This document shows positions 7,696 to 16,718 of a DNA stretch of 46,872 nt, piece after piece. The translations under genes and the position numbers were made by a program. Position 1 is the stretch's first letter; every line of letters begins with the position of its first letter. This DNA comes from Candidatus Cacconaster equifaecalis (GTDB lineage Bacteria; Bacteroidota; Bacteroidia; Bacteroidales; UBA932), in assembly GCA_018064445.1 (NCBI GenBank), contig JAGHVE010000011.1, positions 1 to 46,872 of the forward strand. Reading direction: 5' to 3'. The notes under the pieces were generated by a model. It was given only the letters and a program-made list of their open reading frames with translations. It had not been told where the DNA came from and ran no database searches.

Positions 7696-9459
7696 ATGTA
7701 TCGTTCTCATAATTGTGGAGAGTTGCGTATCGGGGACGTTGGCCGGAGCGTGACGCTTGCGGGTTGGGTGCAGAAGGCCCGCAAAATGGGAGGAATAAGT
7801 TTCATTGACATTCGTGACCGTTACGGCATCACCCAACTCAGGGTGGACGAATCCTGTTCCGCTTCTGTGGCTGAGGTGGCGGCTTCTCTGGGAAGAGAAT
7901 TTGTCATTCAGGCAACGGGAGTGGTTGAGGAGCGTCAGAGCAAGAATGACAAACTGGATACGGGCGACATAGAGATCCGCCTTACGGAATTGAAGGTGTT
8001 GAACGCTTCCCAGACACCTCCCTTCACAATCGAGGACGTGTCGGACGGTGGTGAGGAGCTCAGGGCCAGATACCGCTATCTTGACCTTCGCCGCAATCCT
8101 TTGAAGAAAGCGCTGATGCTTCGTCACAGAATGGCCGTCGAGGTTCGCAATTATCTTGACAAGCAGGGATTCCTCGAGATAGAGACACCGTTCCTCATCA
8201 AATCGACGCCCGAGGGCGCACGCGATTTCGTGGTTCCCTCCAGAATGAACCCCGGAGAGTTCTATGCATTGCCACAGAGCCCCCAGACTTTCAAGCAACT
8301 TCTGATGGTTGCCGGGTATGACAGATATTTCCAGATTGTCCGTTGCTTCCGCGACGAGGACCTGAGGGCTGACCGCCAACCGGAATTCACGCAGATAGAC
8401 TGCGAGATGAGTTTCGTGGAGCAGGAGGATGTCCTGAATCTGTTCGAAGGTATGATGAGGCATCTGTTCAAGGTGGTCTGCGGAGTGGATATCGCACCGA
8501 AACTTCCCAGAATGACGTGGTTCGAGGCTATGGACCGTTACGGCAGCGACAAGCCGGACATCCGCTTCGGAATGGATATTTCCGAGGTGACATCGCTTGT
8601 TCAGGGGAACGGATTCTCCGTTTTCGACAGCGTGCCCTATATCGGAGCCATTGCGGTTCCCGGTGCGGCGGAATATACCCGTAAGCAGATAGATGAACTT
8701 ACGGAATGGGTAAAACGCCCTCAGGTCGGTGCCAAGGGGCTTGTGTATATCAAGATGAACGCGGACGGAATCAAGTCCAGCATAGATAAATTCTATACAG
8801 CGGAGCAACTTCAGGCAGTTGCCGCAAAGGTCGGCGCGAAGACCGGGGACCTCATTCTGATCCTCTGCGGACAAAAGAGAAAGACCCAGACCCAGCTCGG
8901 CGTACTGCGTATCGAAATGGGAAACCGTCTCGATCTGCGGGATCCCAAGGTGTTCGCTCCCCTTTGGATTGTCGATTTCCCTCTTCTGGAGTGGGATGAC
9001 GAGACACAGCGTTTCTATGCGATGCATCACCCCTTCACGGCTCCGAAACCGGAACACCTCGAATTGTTCTATTCGGACAAAAAGGAAGACCTTGAGCAGG
9101 TCTGCGCGAATGCATACGACTTCGTTCTCAACGGCACTGAACTCGGAGGCGGGTCCATCCGTATCCACGAGGCGGACGTCCAGCAGAGAATGTTCGACGT
9201 GCTTGGAATCTCCCGTGAGGATGCAGAGTACAAGTTCGGGTTCATAATCAACGCTTTCAAGTTCGGGGCACCTCCCCACGGAGGTCTTGCCTTCGGTTTC
9301 GACAGGGTATGCGCATTGTTCGGAGGGCAGGAGACCATACGTGATTTCATCGCGTTCCCCAAGAATAACGTGGGTCGCGACGTGATGCTCGACGCCCCTT
9401 CAAAAATCGACGATGCCCAGATGGATGAATTGTTCCTAAAATCAACAGCCAATGAATAA
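7696..9459 (+). CDS. aspS: Aspartyl-tRNA synthetase
   Basis: Charges tRNA-Asp. The 587-residue protein has the bacterial AspRS length. It has an N-terminal OB anticodon-binding domain ([20 protein letters not shown]), motif 2 [18 protein letters not shown], the insertion (GAD) domain typical of bacterial enzymes, and motif 3 ending [15 protein letters not shown]. Whether it is discriminating or also charges tRNA-Asn cannot be decided from the window, since no gatCAB or asnS is present. The last 8 bp overlap the following lipoprotein gene. Confidence 0.96.
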   Translation: MYRSHNCGELRIGDVGRSVTLAGWVQKARKMGGISFIDIRDRYGITQLRVDESCSASVAEVAASLGREFVIQATGVVEERQSKNDKLDTGDIEIRLTELKVLNASQTPPFTIEDVSDGGEELRARYRYLDLRRNPLKKALMLRHRMAVEVRNYLDKQGFLEIETPFLIKSTPEGARDFVVPSRMNPGEFYALPQSPQTFKQLLMVAGYDRYFQIVRCFRDEDLRADRQPEFTQIDCEMSFVEQEDVLNLFEGMMRHLFKVVCGVDIAPKLPRMTWFEAMDRYGSDKPDIRFGMDISEVTSLVQGNGFSVFDSVPYIGAIAVPGAAEYTRKQIDELTEWVKRPQVGAKGLVYIKMNADGIKSSIDKFYTAEQLQAVAAKVGAKTGDLILILCGQKRKTQTQLGVLRIEMGNRLDLRDPKVFAPLWIVDFPLLEWDDETQRFYAMHHPFTAPKPEHLELFYSDKKEDLEQVCANAYDFVLNGTELGGGSIRIHEADVQQRMFDVLGISREDAEYKFGFIINAFKFGAPPHGGLAFGFDRVCALFGGQETIRDFIAFPKNNVGRDVMLDAPSKIDDAQMDELFLKSTANE

Positions 9460-10285
9460 GATAGTATCAGCACTGTTCGCGGCGGCGGTCGTTCTTGCAT
9501 CCTGCAACAGTCAGCCTCAGGCTGCGGTGGAGACTCCTTCCACCAGAGGGTCCCAGGATTTCAAGATCGGTGTGGCCGGATTCACTTACCGCGAATTCTC
9601 AATCGAGCAGACTTTGGAATATCTCAAGAGTCTGGAAGTCAAATATTTTTCCGTCAAGGACTGGTGGCTGCCACTTGATGCGACTGCCGGACAGATGGAG
9701 CAGTTCAAGGCAAAATGCGCCGAATATGGAATAGAAGGATATATACTCGGGCCCATCTATATGCACAGCGAGGAGGAAGTTGACCGTACTTTCGACTATG
9801 CCGCCAGATATGGGGCTCCGATGTTCATCGGCGTTCCCGATTATGCCTTGATTGACTATGTCATCGAAAAGGTGGCACAGACCGGTATCAAAGTGGCTAT
9901 CCATACCCACGGCCCAGACGGAGCCGATTTTCCCGATATCCGCAAGATTGTCGAACTGGTCAAGGACCCTTCCCTCGGTGTCGGGTGCTGCATGGATCTG
10001 GGACACTCCGTCCGTATGGGGTATGACATCGCCGAGGACATCGTGACCTACAAGGATTGGATTTATGATATCCATATAAAGGACGAGACTTCCGCCTCTC
10101 CGGAGGGACAGACCTGGGAAATGGGCCGTGGAGTGATTGATTTCGTGGCTGTCGTCAAAGCCCTGAGGGAGATAAATTATCAGGGGGTCCTTTCCCTTGA
10201 GTTCGAAAAGGACGGGGACAACCCCCATCCCGGTGTAGCCGAGAGCATAGGTTATCTTCGCGGTGTGCTTGATGCCGTCAGATAG
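9452..10285 (+). CDS. Sugar phosphate isomerase/epimerase-like TIM-barrel lipoprotein
   Basis: A 277-residue lipoprotein: lipobox LASC, lipid cysteine at 18 followed by NSQPQ. The mature part resembles the xylose-isomerase-like (AP endonuclease family 2) TIM barrel. It has [14 protein letters not shown] at the first strand, [29 protein letters not shown] and a terminal [14 protein letters not shown] with the ES-IGYLR helix that ends many such proteins. The D-x-GH, HxKD and LEFE residues sit where the barrel's metal ligands usually lie. Exported homologues are common in Bacteroidota and generally uncharacterised; sugar or inositol derivatives are plausible substrates. It overlaps aspS by 8 bp. 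Confidence 0.85.
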   Translation: MNKIVSALFAAAVVLASCNSQPQAAVETPSTRGSQDFKIGVAGFTYREFSIEQTLEYLKSLEVKYFSVKDWWLPLDATAGQMEQFKAKCAEYGIEGYILGPIYMHSEEEVDRTFDYAARYGAPMFIGVPDYALIDYVIEKVAQTGIKVAIHTHGPDGADFPDIRKIVELVKDPSLGVGCCMDLGHSVRMGYDIAEDIVTYKDWIYDIHIKDETSASPEGQTWEMGRGVIDFVAVVKALREINYQGVLSLEFEKDGDNPHPGVAESIGYLRGVLDAVR

Positions 10286-10312
10286 TTGGAAGTTATTATA
10301 AAAATATTTTTA

Positions 10313-10320
10313 TACCTTTG
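10313..10320 (+). promoter_or_regulatory. -7 element upstream of tRNA-Gln
   Basis: TACCTTTG matches TAnnTTTG and ends 10 bp before the tRNA, placing the start site a few bases upstream of the mature 5' end. No convincing -33 element was found; the nearest, TTGG at 10286, is 23 bp away. Confidence 0.6.
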
Positions 10321-10330
10321 CAATTCTGAT

Positions 10331-10401
10331 TGAGATATGGTGTAATGGTAGCACTACTGATTTTGGTTCAGTCAGTAGAGGTTCGAATCCTCTTATCTCA
10401 A
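10331..10401 (+). tRNA. tRNA-Gln (anticodon TTG)
   Basis: The acceptor stem TGAGATA (10331-10337) pairs with TATCTCA (10394-10400), with discriminator A at 10401. The anticodon arm ACTGA/TCAGT encloses the loop TTTTGGT, giving anticodon TTG (UUG, Gln). The T arm AGAGG/CCTCT encloses TTCGAAT. No CCA is encoded. The total of 71 nt is normal for tRNA-Gln. Confidence 0.96.
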
Positions 10402-10562
10402 CAATATAACTGATTTATTGCACAAATGGAACCTCCGAGTCGCAATTCTATGCCCCTGGAACCGTCTTCAAGTGACGCGTTCCCGTCGGTGTGCAATAAT
10501 ATCCCCAAACGTAATTCATATCTCCCGCCTGTGTCAGAAAGTTGCAGGCGCGGGGTCTTTTT
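10402..10562 (+). ncRNA. Unidentified structured RNA or leader with terminator, between tRNA-Gln and the PPTase gene
   Basis: This stretch has no credible ORF but nested complementarity. TTATTGCAC (10415-10423) pairs with GTGCAATAA (10491-10499), 9 bp. Inside it CCGA (10435-10438) pairs with TCGG (10486-10489). Inside that a hairpin forms from GGAAC (10458-10462) with GTTCC (10479-10483), continued by GTC (10464-10466) with GAC (10474-10476). A linker follows, then the terminator-like hairpin at 10524-10562, 11 bp from the next start codon. An aptamer-like domain plus a terminator next to a start codon suggests a riboswitch or attenuator. A small RNA processed from the tRNA transcript is the alternative. 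I could not match it to a known family. Confidence 0.4.
10524..10562 (+). terminator. Terminator/attenuator hairpin directly before the PPTase start codon
   Basis: CGCCTG (10526-10531) pairs with CAGGCG (10545-10550), and CC/GG extends the stem beyond a single bulged C at 10551. TTTTT follows at 10558-10562. The next ATG is at 10574, with no TAnnTTTG element between. Confidence 0.75.
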
Positions 10563-10573
10563 ATAATCCATAT

Positions 10574-11212
10574 ATGGCACTTTATCTACAAAAAGAACTG
10601 GAAAACGGAGCAAAAATCTATGTCTGGGATATGACGGAAACGGAAGAGGAACTTCTGGCGACCACATCTGTCCCCGATGATGAGTTGGAGGAATTGTCCT
10701 ACATCAAGGGAGAATCCCGCAGACGCGAGAAACTTGCCACAAGGGCATTGCTGAACACGATTTTCCCTGAAAAACTCTATCTGGGGCATCACGACAACGG
10801 CAAGCCGTACCTTCACAACACGGCGGTTGAGATCAGCATCACTCACGACAACCGTTTTGTCGCCATCATCGTCCATCCTGATGAGGACCTTGGCATTGAC
10901 ATAGAGAGTCTCGACAGGGATTTCTCGGTGGTGGAGAAGAAGGCTCTCAGCGAAGATGAGATAGAGGACCTGGATGATAAGAAGAAAAACCTCCAGCTTG
11001 CAATCTACTGGTGCGCCAAGGAGGCCATCTTCAAGAGAATGTCCCTCAACGGAGTGGATTTCGCCGAGCAGATAGAGATTGACAAGTTCAATCCTCACGA
11101 AGACGGTGAACTTGACGCGACTTTCATCCACAAGGATGGCACCGAGATGGAGTTCGAACTGGGATATGAAGTTTTTGAAGGCCACGTAATGGTCTGGGTA
11201 CCAAACAAATAG
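10574..11212 (+). CDS. 4'-phosphopantetheinyl transferase superfamily protein
   Basis: Transfers the phosphopantetheine arm of CoA to a serine of carrier proteins. The 212-residue protein has the Sfp-type size and motifs: GKPYLHN (the GKP box), ISITHDNRFVAII (substrate-binding SxSH-like segment), the Mg-binding GIDIE (107-111), and WCAKEAIFK (146-154, the WxxKEAxxK box). The ATG at 10574 gives the normal N-terminus; an upstream in-frame extension would read through the terminator hairpin. It lies 3 bp upstream of tyrS. Whether it serves the fatty-acid ACP or a dedicated carrier protein is not clear, since no carrier gene is present. Confidence 0.9.
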   Translation: MALYLQKELENGAKIYVWDMTETEEELLATTSVPDDELEELSYIKGESRRREKLATRALLNTIFPEKLYLGHHDNGKPYLHNTAVEISITHDNRFVAIIVHPDEDLGIDIESLDRDFSVVEKKALSEDEIEDLDDKKKNLQLAIYWCAKEAIFKRMSLNGVDFAEQIEIDKFNPHEDGELDATFIHKDGTEMEFELGYEVFEGHVMVWVPNK

Positions 11213-11215
11213 AAT

Positions 11216-12508
11216 ATGAAGAATTTTGTAGAAGAATTGAAGTGGAGGGGTATGATCCACGATATCATGCCCGGTACTGAGGAAGAACTGATGAAAGGGC
11301 CTGCGGGTGCGTATGTCGGAATAGACCCTACGGGAGATTCCCTGCATATCGGGCATCTGGTCAGCATTATGATATTGAAGCATTTCCAGAATTGCGGGCA
11401 CAAGCCGTTCGCACTTGTGGGAGGGGCGACCGGAATGATAGGCGATCCCTCGATGAAATCGCAGGAAAGAAATCTGCTTGACGAGAAGACCCTTGCACAT
11501 AATGTCGAATGTATCAAGAAACAGCTTTCGAAATTCCTTGATTTCGAATCTTCAGCCCCGAACAAGGCGGAACTTGTGAACAACTACGACTGGATGAAGG
11601 ATTACACTTTCATCAATTTCACAAGGGATATCGGAAAGCTGATAACCGTCAACTATATGATGAGCAAGGATTCCGTGAAGAAGCGCCTCAGCCGTGAATC
11701 GACGGAAGGAATGTCCTTCACCGAGTTCACGTACCAGCTTCTTCAGGGCTACGATTTCCTCTATCTCTACAAGAACAGGGGAGTCAAGCTCCAGCTCGGC
11801 GGGGCGGACCAGTGGGGGAACATCACCACAGGTACCGAACTTATCAGGAGAAGTCTCGGAGGAGAGGCTTTCGCGTTGACCTGTCCCCTGATCACCAAGG
11901 CTGACGGCGGCAAATTCGGCAAGACGGAGAAGGGTAACATCTGGCTCGATCCGGAAAGGACCTCTCCCTATCAGTTCTATCAGTTCTGGCTGAACGTATC
12001 CGACGCGGATGCCGAGAAATATATCAAGATATTCACTATGCTTGACAGGCAGACCATAGAGTCGGCCATAGAGGAGCACCAGGCCTGCCCCGAACAGCGT
12101 CTTCTCCAGAAACTGCTTGCGAAGGAGATAACGACAATGGTCCACAGCGAACAGGATTATGAGAATGCGGTCGCCGCATCACAGATGCTCTTCGGCAAGG
12201 GAACTTCCGAGGCGTTGAAGGCACTGGATGAGAAAACTTTCCTGGACGTTTTCGACGGAGTTCCCCAGTGGAATCTTTCAAAGGAGAACCTTCCCTGCGA
12301 CATCATCGAGATGCTTGCAGTCAGGACGGACATCTTCCCCAGCAAGGGAGAATGCCGCAAGATGATTCAGGCCGGCGGCTTGAGCATCAATAAGGAAAAA
12401 GTCTCTGACATTGCCCTTCAACTCGGGCAGGAACATATTCTGGACGGCAAGTACATTCTTGTCCAGAGGGGGAAGAAGAATTACTATATTCTCAAATTCA
12501 ACAACTGA
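11216..12508 (+). CDS. tyrS: Tyrosyl-tRNA synthetase
   Basis: Charges tRNA-Tyr; class I synthetase. The 430-residue length fits the bacterial TyrRS with a C-terminal S4 domain. It has the HIGH signature in [12 protein letters not shown], the tyrosine-binding YQLLQGYDF and [10 protein letters not shown] segments, and the KMSKS-equivalent KFGKTEKGN. The S4-like RNA-binding domain starts at about residue 365 with [15 protein letters not shown]. It starts 3 bp after the PPTase gene and ends 10 bp before rbfA, so the three probably share a transcript. Confidence 0.96.
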   Translation: MKNFVEELKWRGMIHDIMPGTEEELMKGPAGAYVGIDPTGDSLHIGHLVSIMILKHFQNCGHKPFALVGGATGMIGDPSMKSQERNLLDEKTLAHNVECIKKQLSKFLDFESSAPNKAELVNNYDWMKDYTFINFTRDIGKLITVNYMMSKDSVKKRLSRESTEGMSFTEFTYQLLQGYDFLYLYKNRGVKLQLGGADQWGNITTGTELIRRSLGGEAFALTCPLITKADGGKFGKTEKGNIWLDPERTSPYQFYQFWLNVSDADAEKYIKIFTMLDRQTIESAIEEHQACPEQRLLQKLLAKEITTMVHSEQDYENAVAASQMLFGKGTSEALKALDEKTFLDVFDGVPQWNLSKENLPCDIIEMLAVRTDIFPSKGECRKMIQAGGLSINKEKVSDIALQLGQEHILDGKYILVQRGKKNYYILKFNN

Positions 12509-12518
12509 CACATATCCG

Positions 12519-12863
12519 ATGGAACAGGAGAATACAAGACAACTGAAGGTTGCCCGTCAGATTCAGAAGGATCTGGCGGAGATAATCCGCGGTAAGGGGA
12601 TGGCGGCCTATGACGGGGCTCTGGTTTCCGTCAGCGGAGTCAAACTGAGTCCCGATCTGTCGAGCGCACGGGCATACGTCAGCATATTTCCTTCTTCAAA
12701 GGCTGAGGCGGTGTTGAAAAAAATAGAGGAAGAGACACCCAGGCTGCGTGGAGAACTGGGAAGAAGGGTGGCCAAGCAGCTGAGGATAGTGCCTGAACTC
12801 TCTTTCTTTATAGACGACAGCCTCGACTATGTCGAGCACATTGATGAGTTACTGAAGAAATAG
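12519..12863 (+). CDS. rbfA: 30S ribosome-binding factor RbfA
   Basis: Late 30S subunit maturation factor that binds 16S rRNA near helix 1. The 114-residue protein shows the family pattern: TRQLKVARQIQKDLAEII at the N-terminus, VSVSGVKLSPDLSSARAYVSIF in the KH-like core, and LRIVPELSFFIDDSLDYVEHIDELL at the end. ATG at 12519 is chosen; a longer frame from 12411 overlaps tyrS and is rejected. Confidence 0.95.
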   Translation: MEQENTRQLKVARQIQKDLAEIIRGKGMAAYDGALVSVSGVKLSPDLSSARAYVSIFPSSKAEAVLKKIEEETPRLRGELGRRVAKQLRIVPELSFFIDDSLDYVEHIDELLKK

Positions 12864-12870
12864 CTTCTGA

Positions 12871-14094
12871 GTGCAGATAGCCGATTTCATAGCGCGACGA
12901 TATCTTTTTGCCCGGAAATCGATGGGGGTCATCAATATAATATCCCTGATTTCGGCACTTGGGATAGCAATCGGCTGTGCGGCTCTTGTGATAATTCTGT
13001 CAGTTTACAACGGGTTCGATTCCATTGTCGTCCAGTTGGACAAATCGCATACCGCCGATATTCTGATTACGCCCGTTTCGGGCAAAAGTTTTTCCCTATC
13101 TTCCGAAGGCTTCGACGAGTTGAGGAAAGAGAGCGCAGTGAGGGCGTTCTGCGGTGTGGTGCAGGAAAACGTCTTTCTTCAGTATGACCGGAATCACGGT
13201 ATCGCGGTTGCGCGAGGAGTTGATTCAATATATCAGGAAGTCACTTCTCTCAAGAACCGTATCGTTGAAGGCGAGTTTTCCCTGAATTTCGGGGAGGTGC
13301 CCCAGGCGGTGGTGGGAAGGGGTTTGGCCTCGGCAATGGGAATCAGGACGGCATTTCTTACCCCGCTGGAAGTCTATTTTCCTTCCCGTACCCGTGATGT
13401 GGATCTTCTGAATCCGGCATCCAGCCTCAGGCAGGCCAAAGTGTTCCCTTCCGGAATTTTCTCGATTGACCAGGATTTTGACAGCAGATATATATTCCTG
13501 CCGGTGGGATCTCTCCGGCAGTTGCTGGAATATGATGAAAATGAGGTTTCTTCCGTAGAACTGTTCCTCAATCCGGAGGCGCTCTCTTCCAAGGGTATCG
13601 CCACTTCCCGGATTTCCCGTCATATCAAGACTCTGGTGGGGGAAGGGTTTGAGGTAAAAGACAGCAGGCAGCAGAATCCGATGTTGTACAAACTGCTGCT
13701 GTACGAGAAGATAGCGATATATCTCATATTGCTTTTCGTAATAATCATAGTATCTTTCAATATCTTCAGCAGTCTGTCTCTCCTTATTATAGAAAAGGGG
13801 GAGGATATTCATATTCTCCGCGCAATGGGGACGGACAACCGGACGGTCAGCAGAATCTTCGTTCACGAGGGATGGTTCATCAGCCTGATCGGGATTGTGG
13901 CCGGGGTGGCGGCAGGTCTGGCCGTCTGCCTTGCACAACTGAAATTCGGGTTTGTCAAGATGCCCGGAAATTTCATCGTGACGGCATATCCGGTCGTCAT
14001 CAAGTGGACTGACATTGTTCTGACGGCTGTCCTTGTGGGCGGTATCGGCTATGCCGCCGCGCTTCTCTCGAAAAAATTCGCAAAAAAAGAGTAA
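12871..14094 (+). CDS. LolE/FtsX-type ABC transporter permease (lipoprotein release)
   Basis: A 407-residue inner-membrane permease of the MacB/LolCE type. The beginning, FIARRYLFARKSMGVINIIS, is the conserved N-terminal segment. One helix follows (about 21-45), then a large periplasmic domain (about 46-270), then three helices with the FtsX core (about 275-400, including EDIHILRAMGTDNRTVSRIF). In the Lol system such permeases extract lipoproteins for the outer membrane together with LolD. The start is GTG at 12871; no better ATG is near. A lolD-like ATPase gene is encoded separately at 28512-29162 on the other strand. It follows rbfA by 7 bp. Confidence 0.88.
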   Translation: MQIADFIARRYLFARKSMGVINIISLISALGIAIGCAALVIILSVYNGFDSIVVQLDKSHTADILITPVSGKSFSLSSEGFDELRKESAVRAFCGVVQENVFLQYDRNHGIAVARGVDSIYQEVTSLKNRIVEGEFSLNFGEVPQAVVGRGLASAMGIRTAFLTPLEVYFPSRTRDVDLLNPASSLRQAKVFPSGIFSIDQDFDSRYIFLPVGSLRQLLEYDENEVSSVELFLNPEALSSKGIATSRISRHIKTLVGEGFEVKDSRQQNPMLYKLLLYEKIAIYLILLFVIIIVSFNIFSSLSLLIIEKGEDIHILRAMGTDNRTVSRIFVHEGWFISLIGIVAGVAAGLAVCLAQLKFGFVKMPGNFIVTAYPVVIKWTDIVLTAVLVGGIGYAAALLSKKFAKKE

Positions 14095-14099
14095 AATTA

Positions 14100-14129
14100 T
14101 TTGCATATAATAAAAAAGAATTATCTTTG
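14100..14129 (+). promoter_or_regulatory. Promoter of the fimbrial operon
   Basis: TTTG at 14100-14103, 18 bp, then TATCTTTG at 14122-14129, close to consensus; the ATG is at 14147. A near-identical block, AATTATTTGCAT at 14095-14106 and AATTATCTTTGCAT at 14119-14132, occurs as a direct repeat covering both elements. Confidence 0.75.
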
Positions 14130-14146
14130 CATTAAAATTGTTTAAG

Positions 14147-14710
14147 ATGATTCGAAGGGGAGTGCTGTTGTTGGTGGCGTTGTTATGTGGGGTGAGAGCC
14201 GAGGCCCAGAGGGTATCCATTTCTACCAACATTCTGAATTGGGCAGATCTTGCAACAATCAATGGTGAATTTTCTTTTGCGGTAGCCAGGCACGTGAGCC
14301 TGAGCGCAATGGGCCAGTACAACAACTGGAACTTCGGTTCCGTGGAGAAGGGCAATCCCTTTCAGGACCATGTCCGCGGAGGGGCTTTCGGAATGCGTTA
14401 CTGGACGTGGAACGTCTTCTCCGGATGGTGGTTCGGCCTCAATGCAAGGTGTGAGGAGTACAACCGGGGCGGTTTTTTCGGGAAGATGGAGACCGAAGAG
14501 GGGTTCGCCTTCGGAGGCGGGCTTTCCGTAGGATACTCCCGTATGCTCTCCCGTCACTGGAATCTTGATTTCGGCATCGGAGGTTGGTGTGGCGGCAAGA
14601 ACTGCACCACCTACGCCTGCCCGCGATGCGGGGCAATCATCGACAAGGGCAGGAAGTTTTTCGTGATGCCTTCTGCAGATACGCAGGTTTCAATCGTTTA
14701 CATATTCTAA
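14147..14710 (+). CDS. DUF3575-type outer-membrane protein, first gene of the fimbrial operon
   Basis: A 187-residue protein with a cleavable signal peptide (about 1-21, ending AEAQ). The mature part is rich in alternating hydrophobic and aromatic residues and ends VSIVYIF, typical of an outer-membrane beta-barrel strand. The opening RVSISTNILNWADLATINGEFSFA-like pattern matches DUF3575 proteins, which in Bacteroidota usually sit at the head of fimbrial loci. CPRCG and other cysteines near residue 160 are unusual for a periplasmic protein and could form a disulfide. The ATG at 14147 is chosen over a TTG at 14138. Function is unknown; surface assembly or anchoring of fimbriae is inferred from context. 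Confidence 0.8.
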   Translation: MIRRGVLLLVALLCGVRAEAQRVSISTNILNWADLATINGEFSFAVARHVSLSAMGQYNNWNFGSVEKGNPFQDHVRGGAFGMRYWTWNVFSGWWFGLNARCEEYNRGGFFGKMETEEGFAFGGGLSVGYSRMLSRHWNLDFGIGGWCGGKNCTTYACPRCGAIIDKGRKFFVMPSADTQVSIVYIF

Positions 14711-14720
14711 GGACACTGGT

Positions 14721-16685
14721 ATGAAGAGGATATTGGCATTGCTATGTGCCGGTCTCTGCATCATTGCGTGCGGAACCCAGAAAAAGGTTACAAGAATCCG
14801 CAAGGAGTCCACCGGGGTGCAGATATCACTCCCCAGGGAAAAGGAGGTGCAGTTCCGCGACATAAAGTCGGACTATCGTCCCGCCGATACGCTGACGGTC
14901 GTGGATATGGACGGCCACCAGCAACTGATAATGAACGCCATCAGGGATGACGAGACGGGCGAGATGGTAGCTACGGAGACCATAGAGGCCGCGATGGTCA
15001 CGGCCCGCTTCCGCAATGTCGCCGAGCGTCACGGAAAGGTGGACATAGAGTTTCAGATACGTGTTCCCCACGACCTTTTTGACCCCGCCTGGCAGATAAG
15101 ATTCTATCCCCGGATGGTCGTCCTTGAGGATACTCTCAATCTTGATCATATTCTGATAACCGGCAACCAGTACCGGCGGGAGCAGGACAAAGGGTATATG
15201 AGGTACCGCAGGTTCATGGAGAGCATAGTCACAGACTCCACGGAGTTCATACATATCGGCCAGTTCGAGCTGTTCATCGAGAGGAACATACCTGCCCTCT
15301 ATATGTTCAAGCAGGATTCCTCGTATGTCATGGACGAGCAGTTCGAGAGCTGCTTCGGCGTGGATGAGGAACAGGCGATAGAGCATTACACCAACAAGTT
15401 CCGGCGCTGGTTCAACAACTGGAAGAAGGACAACGTGGAGGTGATGTACCGCCGCTACATAAAGAGCCCCATCGTCACGGACCACCTCAAGCTGGATACC
15501 GTGATACAGGCGATGAACGGGGATTTCATATACAATTACACGCAGACGATACAGACAAGGCCGAAATTGCGGAAGGTGGAGGTTTTTCTTTCGGGGGACA
15601 TCTACGAGCAGGAGAGACATATCTACGGCATTCCGCAGGCGGAGCCCCTGACCTTCTATATCAGCAGCCTGTCCGCATTCGTTGACAATACGGAAAGGTA
15701 CCTCAGCCGGATTCTAAGCCGGAAGGTGGAAGAGAACACGGCCTGCTACATAGAATTCAAGGCTGGCTCCGATGCCGTGATTGACACGATGGGCAACAAC
15801 GCTCCGGAGATAGACAGAATCAAGGGTAACCTGGCGAGCCTTGTCCGCAACACGGAATTTGATCTGGACTCCATCGTGGTTGTTGCCTCCGCATCACCGG
15901 AAGGAACGTATTCCTTCAACAGGAATCTCTCGTCCAGGAGGGGTGCCGGCGTGAGCCGCTACTTTGAATCATATGTCAGGCGCTATGTAGATTCATTGAA
16001 GAGAGAAGAGGGATTCCGTTTCAATCTCGACGAGGAATATAATGGCGGAGGAACTCTGGAGGCTTCGGATATCCGGTTTATCTCCCATTCGGAGCCGGAA
16101 AACTGGAGGATGCTCGACGCCCTTGTGAGGAACGACGTCGTGATGGACGACGGGGACAAAGAGGAATATTTCTCCCACGAAGGTATGGAACCGGATGCCC
16201 GCGAGGCTGCGATGCGTTCCGACCGTCAGTACAAGTATTACCGGGAGGTCCTTTATCCCAAGGTCCGCATCGTGAAGTTCGCCTTCCATCTGCACCGCAA
16301 GGGAATGATTCAGGACACTGTCCTGACAACGGTCCTTGACACCGCGTATATGAACGGTGTGCAGGCGATACGCGACCGCGATTACGAAAAGGCGATAACG
16401 CTGCTGCGCCCGTACAATGATTATAACACAGCAATCGCTTACTGCTCAATGGATTACAATGCCAGTGCGATGGCTGTTCTTGAAAAACTCGAGCGTACCG
16501 CTCCCGTAAACTATATGCTTGCTGTACTGCATAGCCGCAAGGGAGAGGACAGGGAGGCCGTGGAATGCTATCTGCGATCCTGCCAGCAAGACCCGTCATA
16601 CGTGTTCCGCGGGAACCTCGACCCGGAGATCAGCGCCCTGATAAAGCAGTACGGGCTCAACAAGGAGGAATATACCGAAGAATAA
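14721..16685 (+). CDS. OmpA-like lipoprotein with C-terminal TPR-like region, fimbrial operon
   Basis: A 654-residue lipoprotein: lipobox IIAC, lipid cysteine C17. The N-terminal half (about 30-330) resembles the uncharacterised domain found with DUF3575 in Bacteroidota fimbrial loci, but I cannot name it firmly. About 340-425 is an OmpA-like domain: SIVVVASASPEGTYSFNRNL followed by SSRRGAGVSRY matches the xxGxASPEGxxxxNxxLSxRRAxxV signature and would contact peptidoglycan. About 545-640 is TPR-like (GVQAIRDRDYEKAITLL, LAVLHSRKGEDREAVECYL). It follows the DUF3575 gene by 10 bp. A periplasmic or outer-membrane scaffold for fimbrial assembly is a reasonable inference. Confidence 0.8.
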   Translation: MKRILALLCAGLCIIACGTQKKVTRIRKESTGVQISLPREKEVQFRDIKSDYRPADTLTVVDMDGHQQLIMNAIRDDETGEMVATETIEAAMVTARFRNVAERHGKVDIEFQIRVPHDLFDPAWQIRFYPRMVVLEDTLNLDHILITGNQYRREQDKGYMRYRRFMESIVTDSTEFIHIGQFELFIERNIPALYMFKQDSSYVMDEQFESCFGVDEEQAIEHYTNKFRRWFNNWKKDNVEVMYRRYIKSPIVTDHLKLDTVIQAMNGDFIYNYTQTIQTRPKLRKVEVFLSGDIYEQERHIYGIPQAEPLTFYISSLSAFVDNTERYLSRILSRKVEENTACYIEFKAGSDAVIDTMGNNAPEIDRIKGNLASLVRNTEFDLDSIVVVASASPEGTYSFNRNLSSRRGAGVSRYFESYVRRYVDSLKREEGFRFNLDEEYNGGGTLEASDIRFISHSEPENWRMLDALVRNDVVMDDGDKEEYFSHEGMEPDAREAAMRSDRQYKYYREVLYPKVRIVKFAFHLHRKGMIQDTVLTTVLDTAYMNGVQAIRDRDYEKAITLLRPYNDYNTAIAYCSMDYNASAMAVLEKLERTAPVNYMLAVLHSRKGEDREAVECYLRSCQQDPSYVFRGNLDPEISALIKQYGLNKEEYTEE

Positions 16686-16718
16686 ACTATTTATCAATTG
16701 CTTAACAAACATTTAATT

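Noticed and set aside
7576-9279. A 567-codon open frame on the minus strand over aspS and its neighbour
   Set aside because: Antisense to conserved aspS; no known motifs.
14000-14150. Invertible (phase-variable) promoter for the fimbrial operon
   Set aside because: No inverted repeats flank the promoter and no recombinase gene is near; only a direct repeat is seen.
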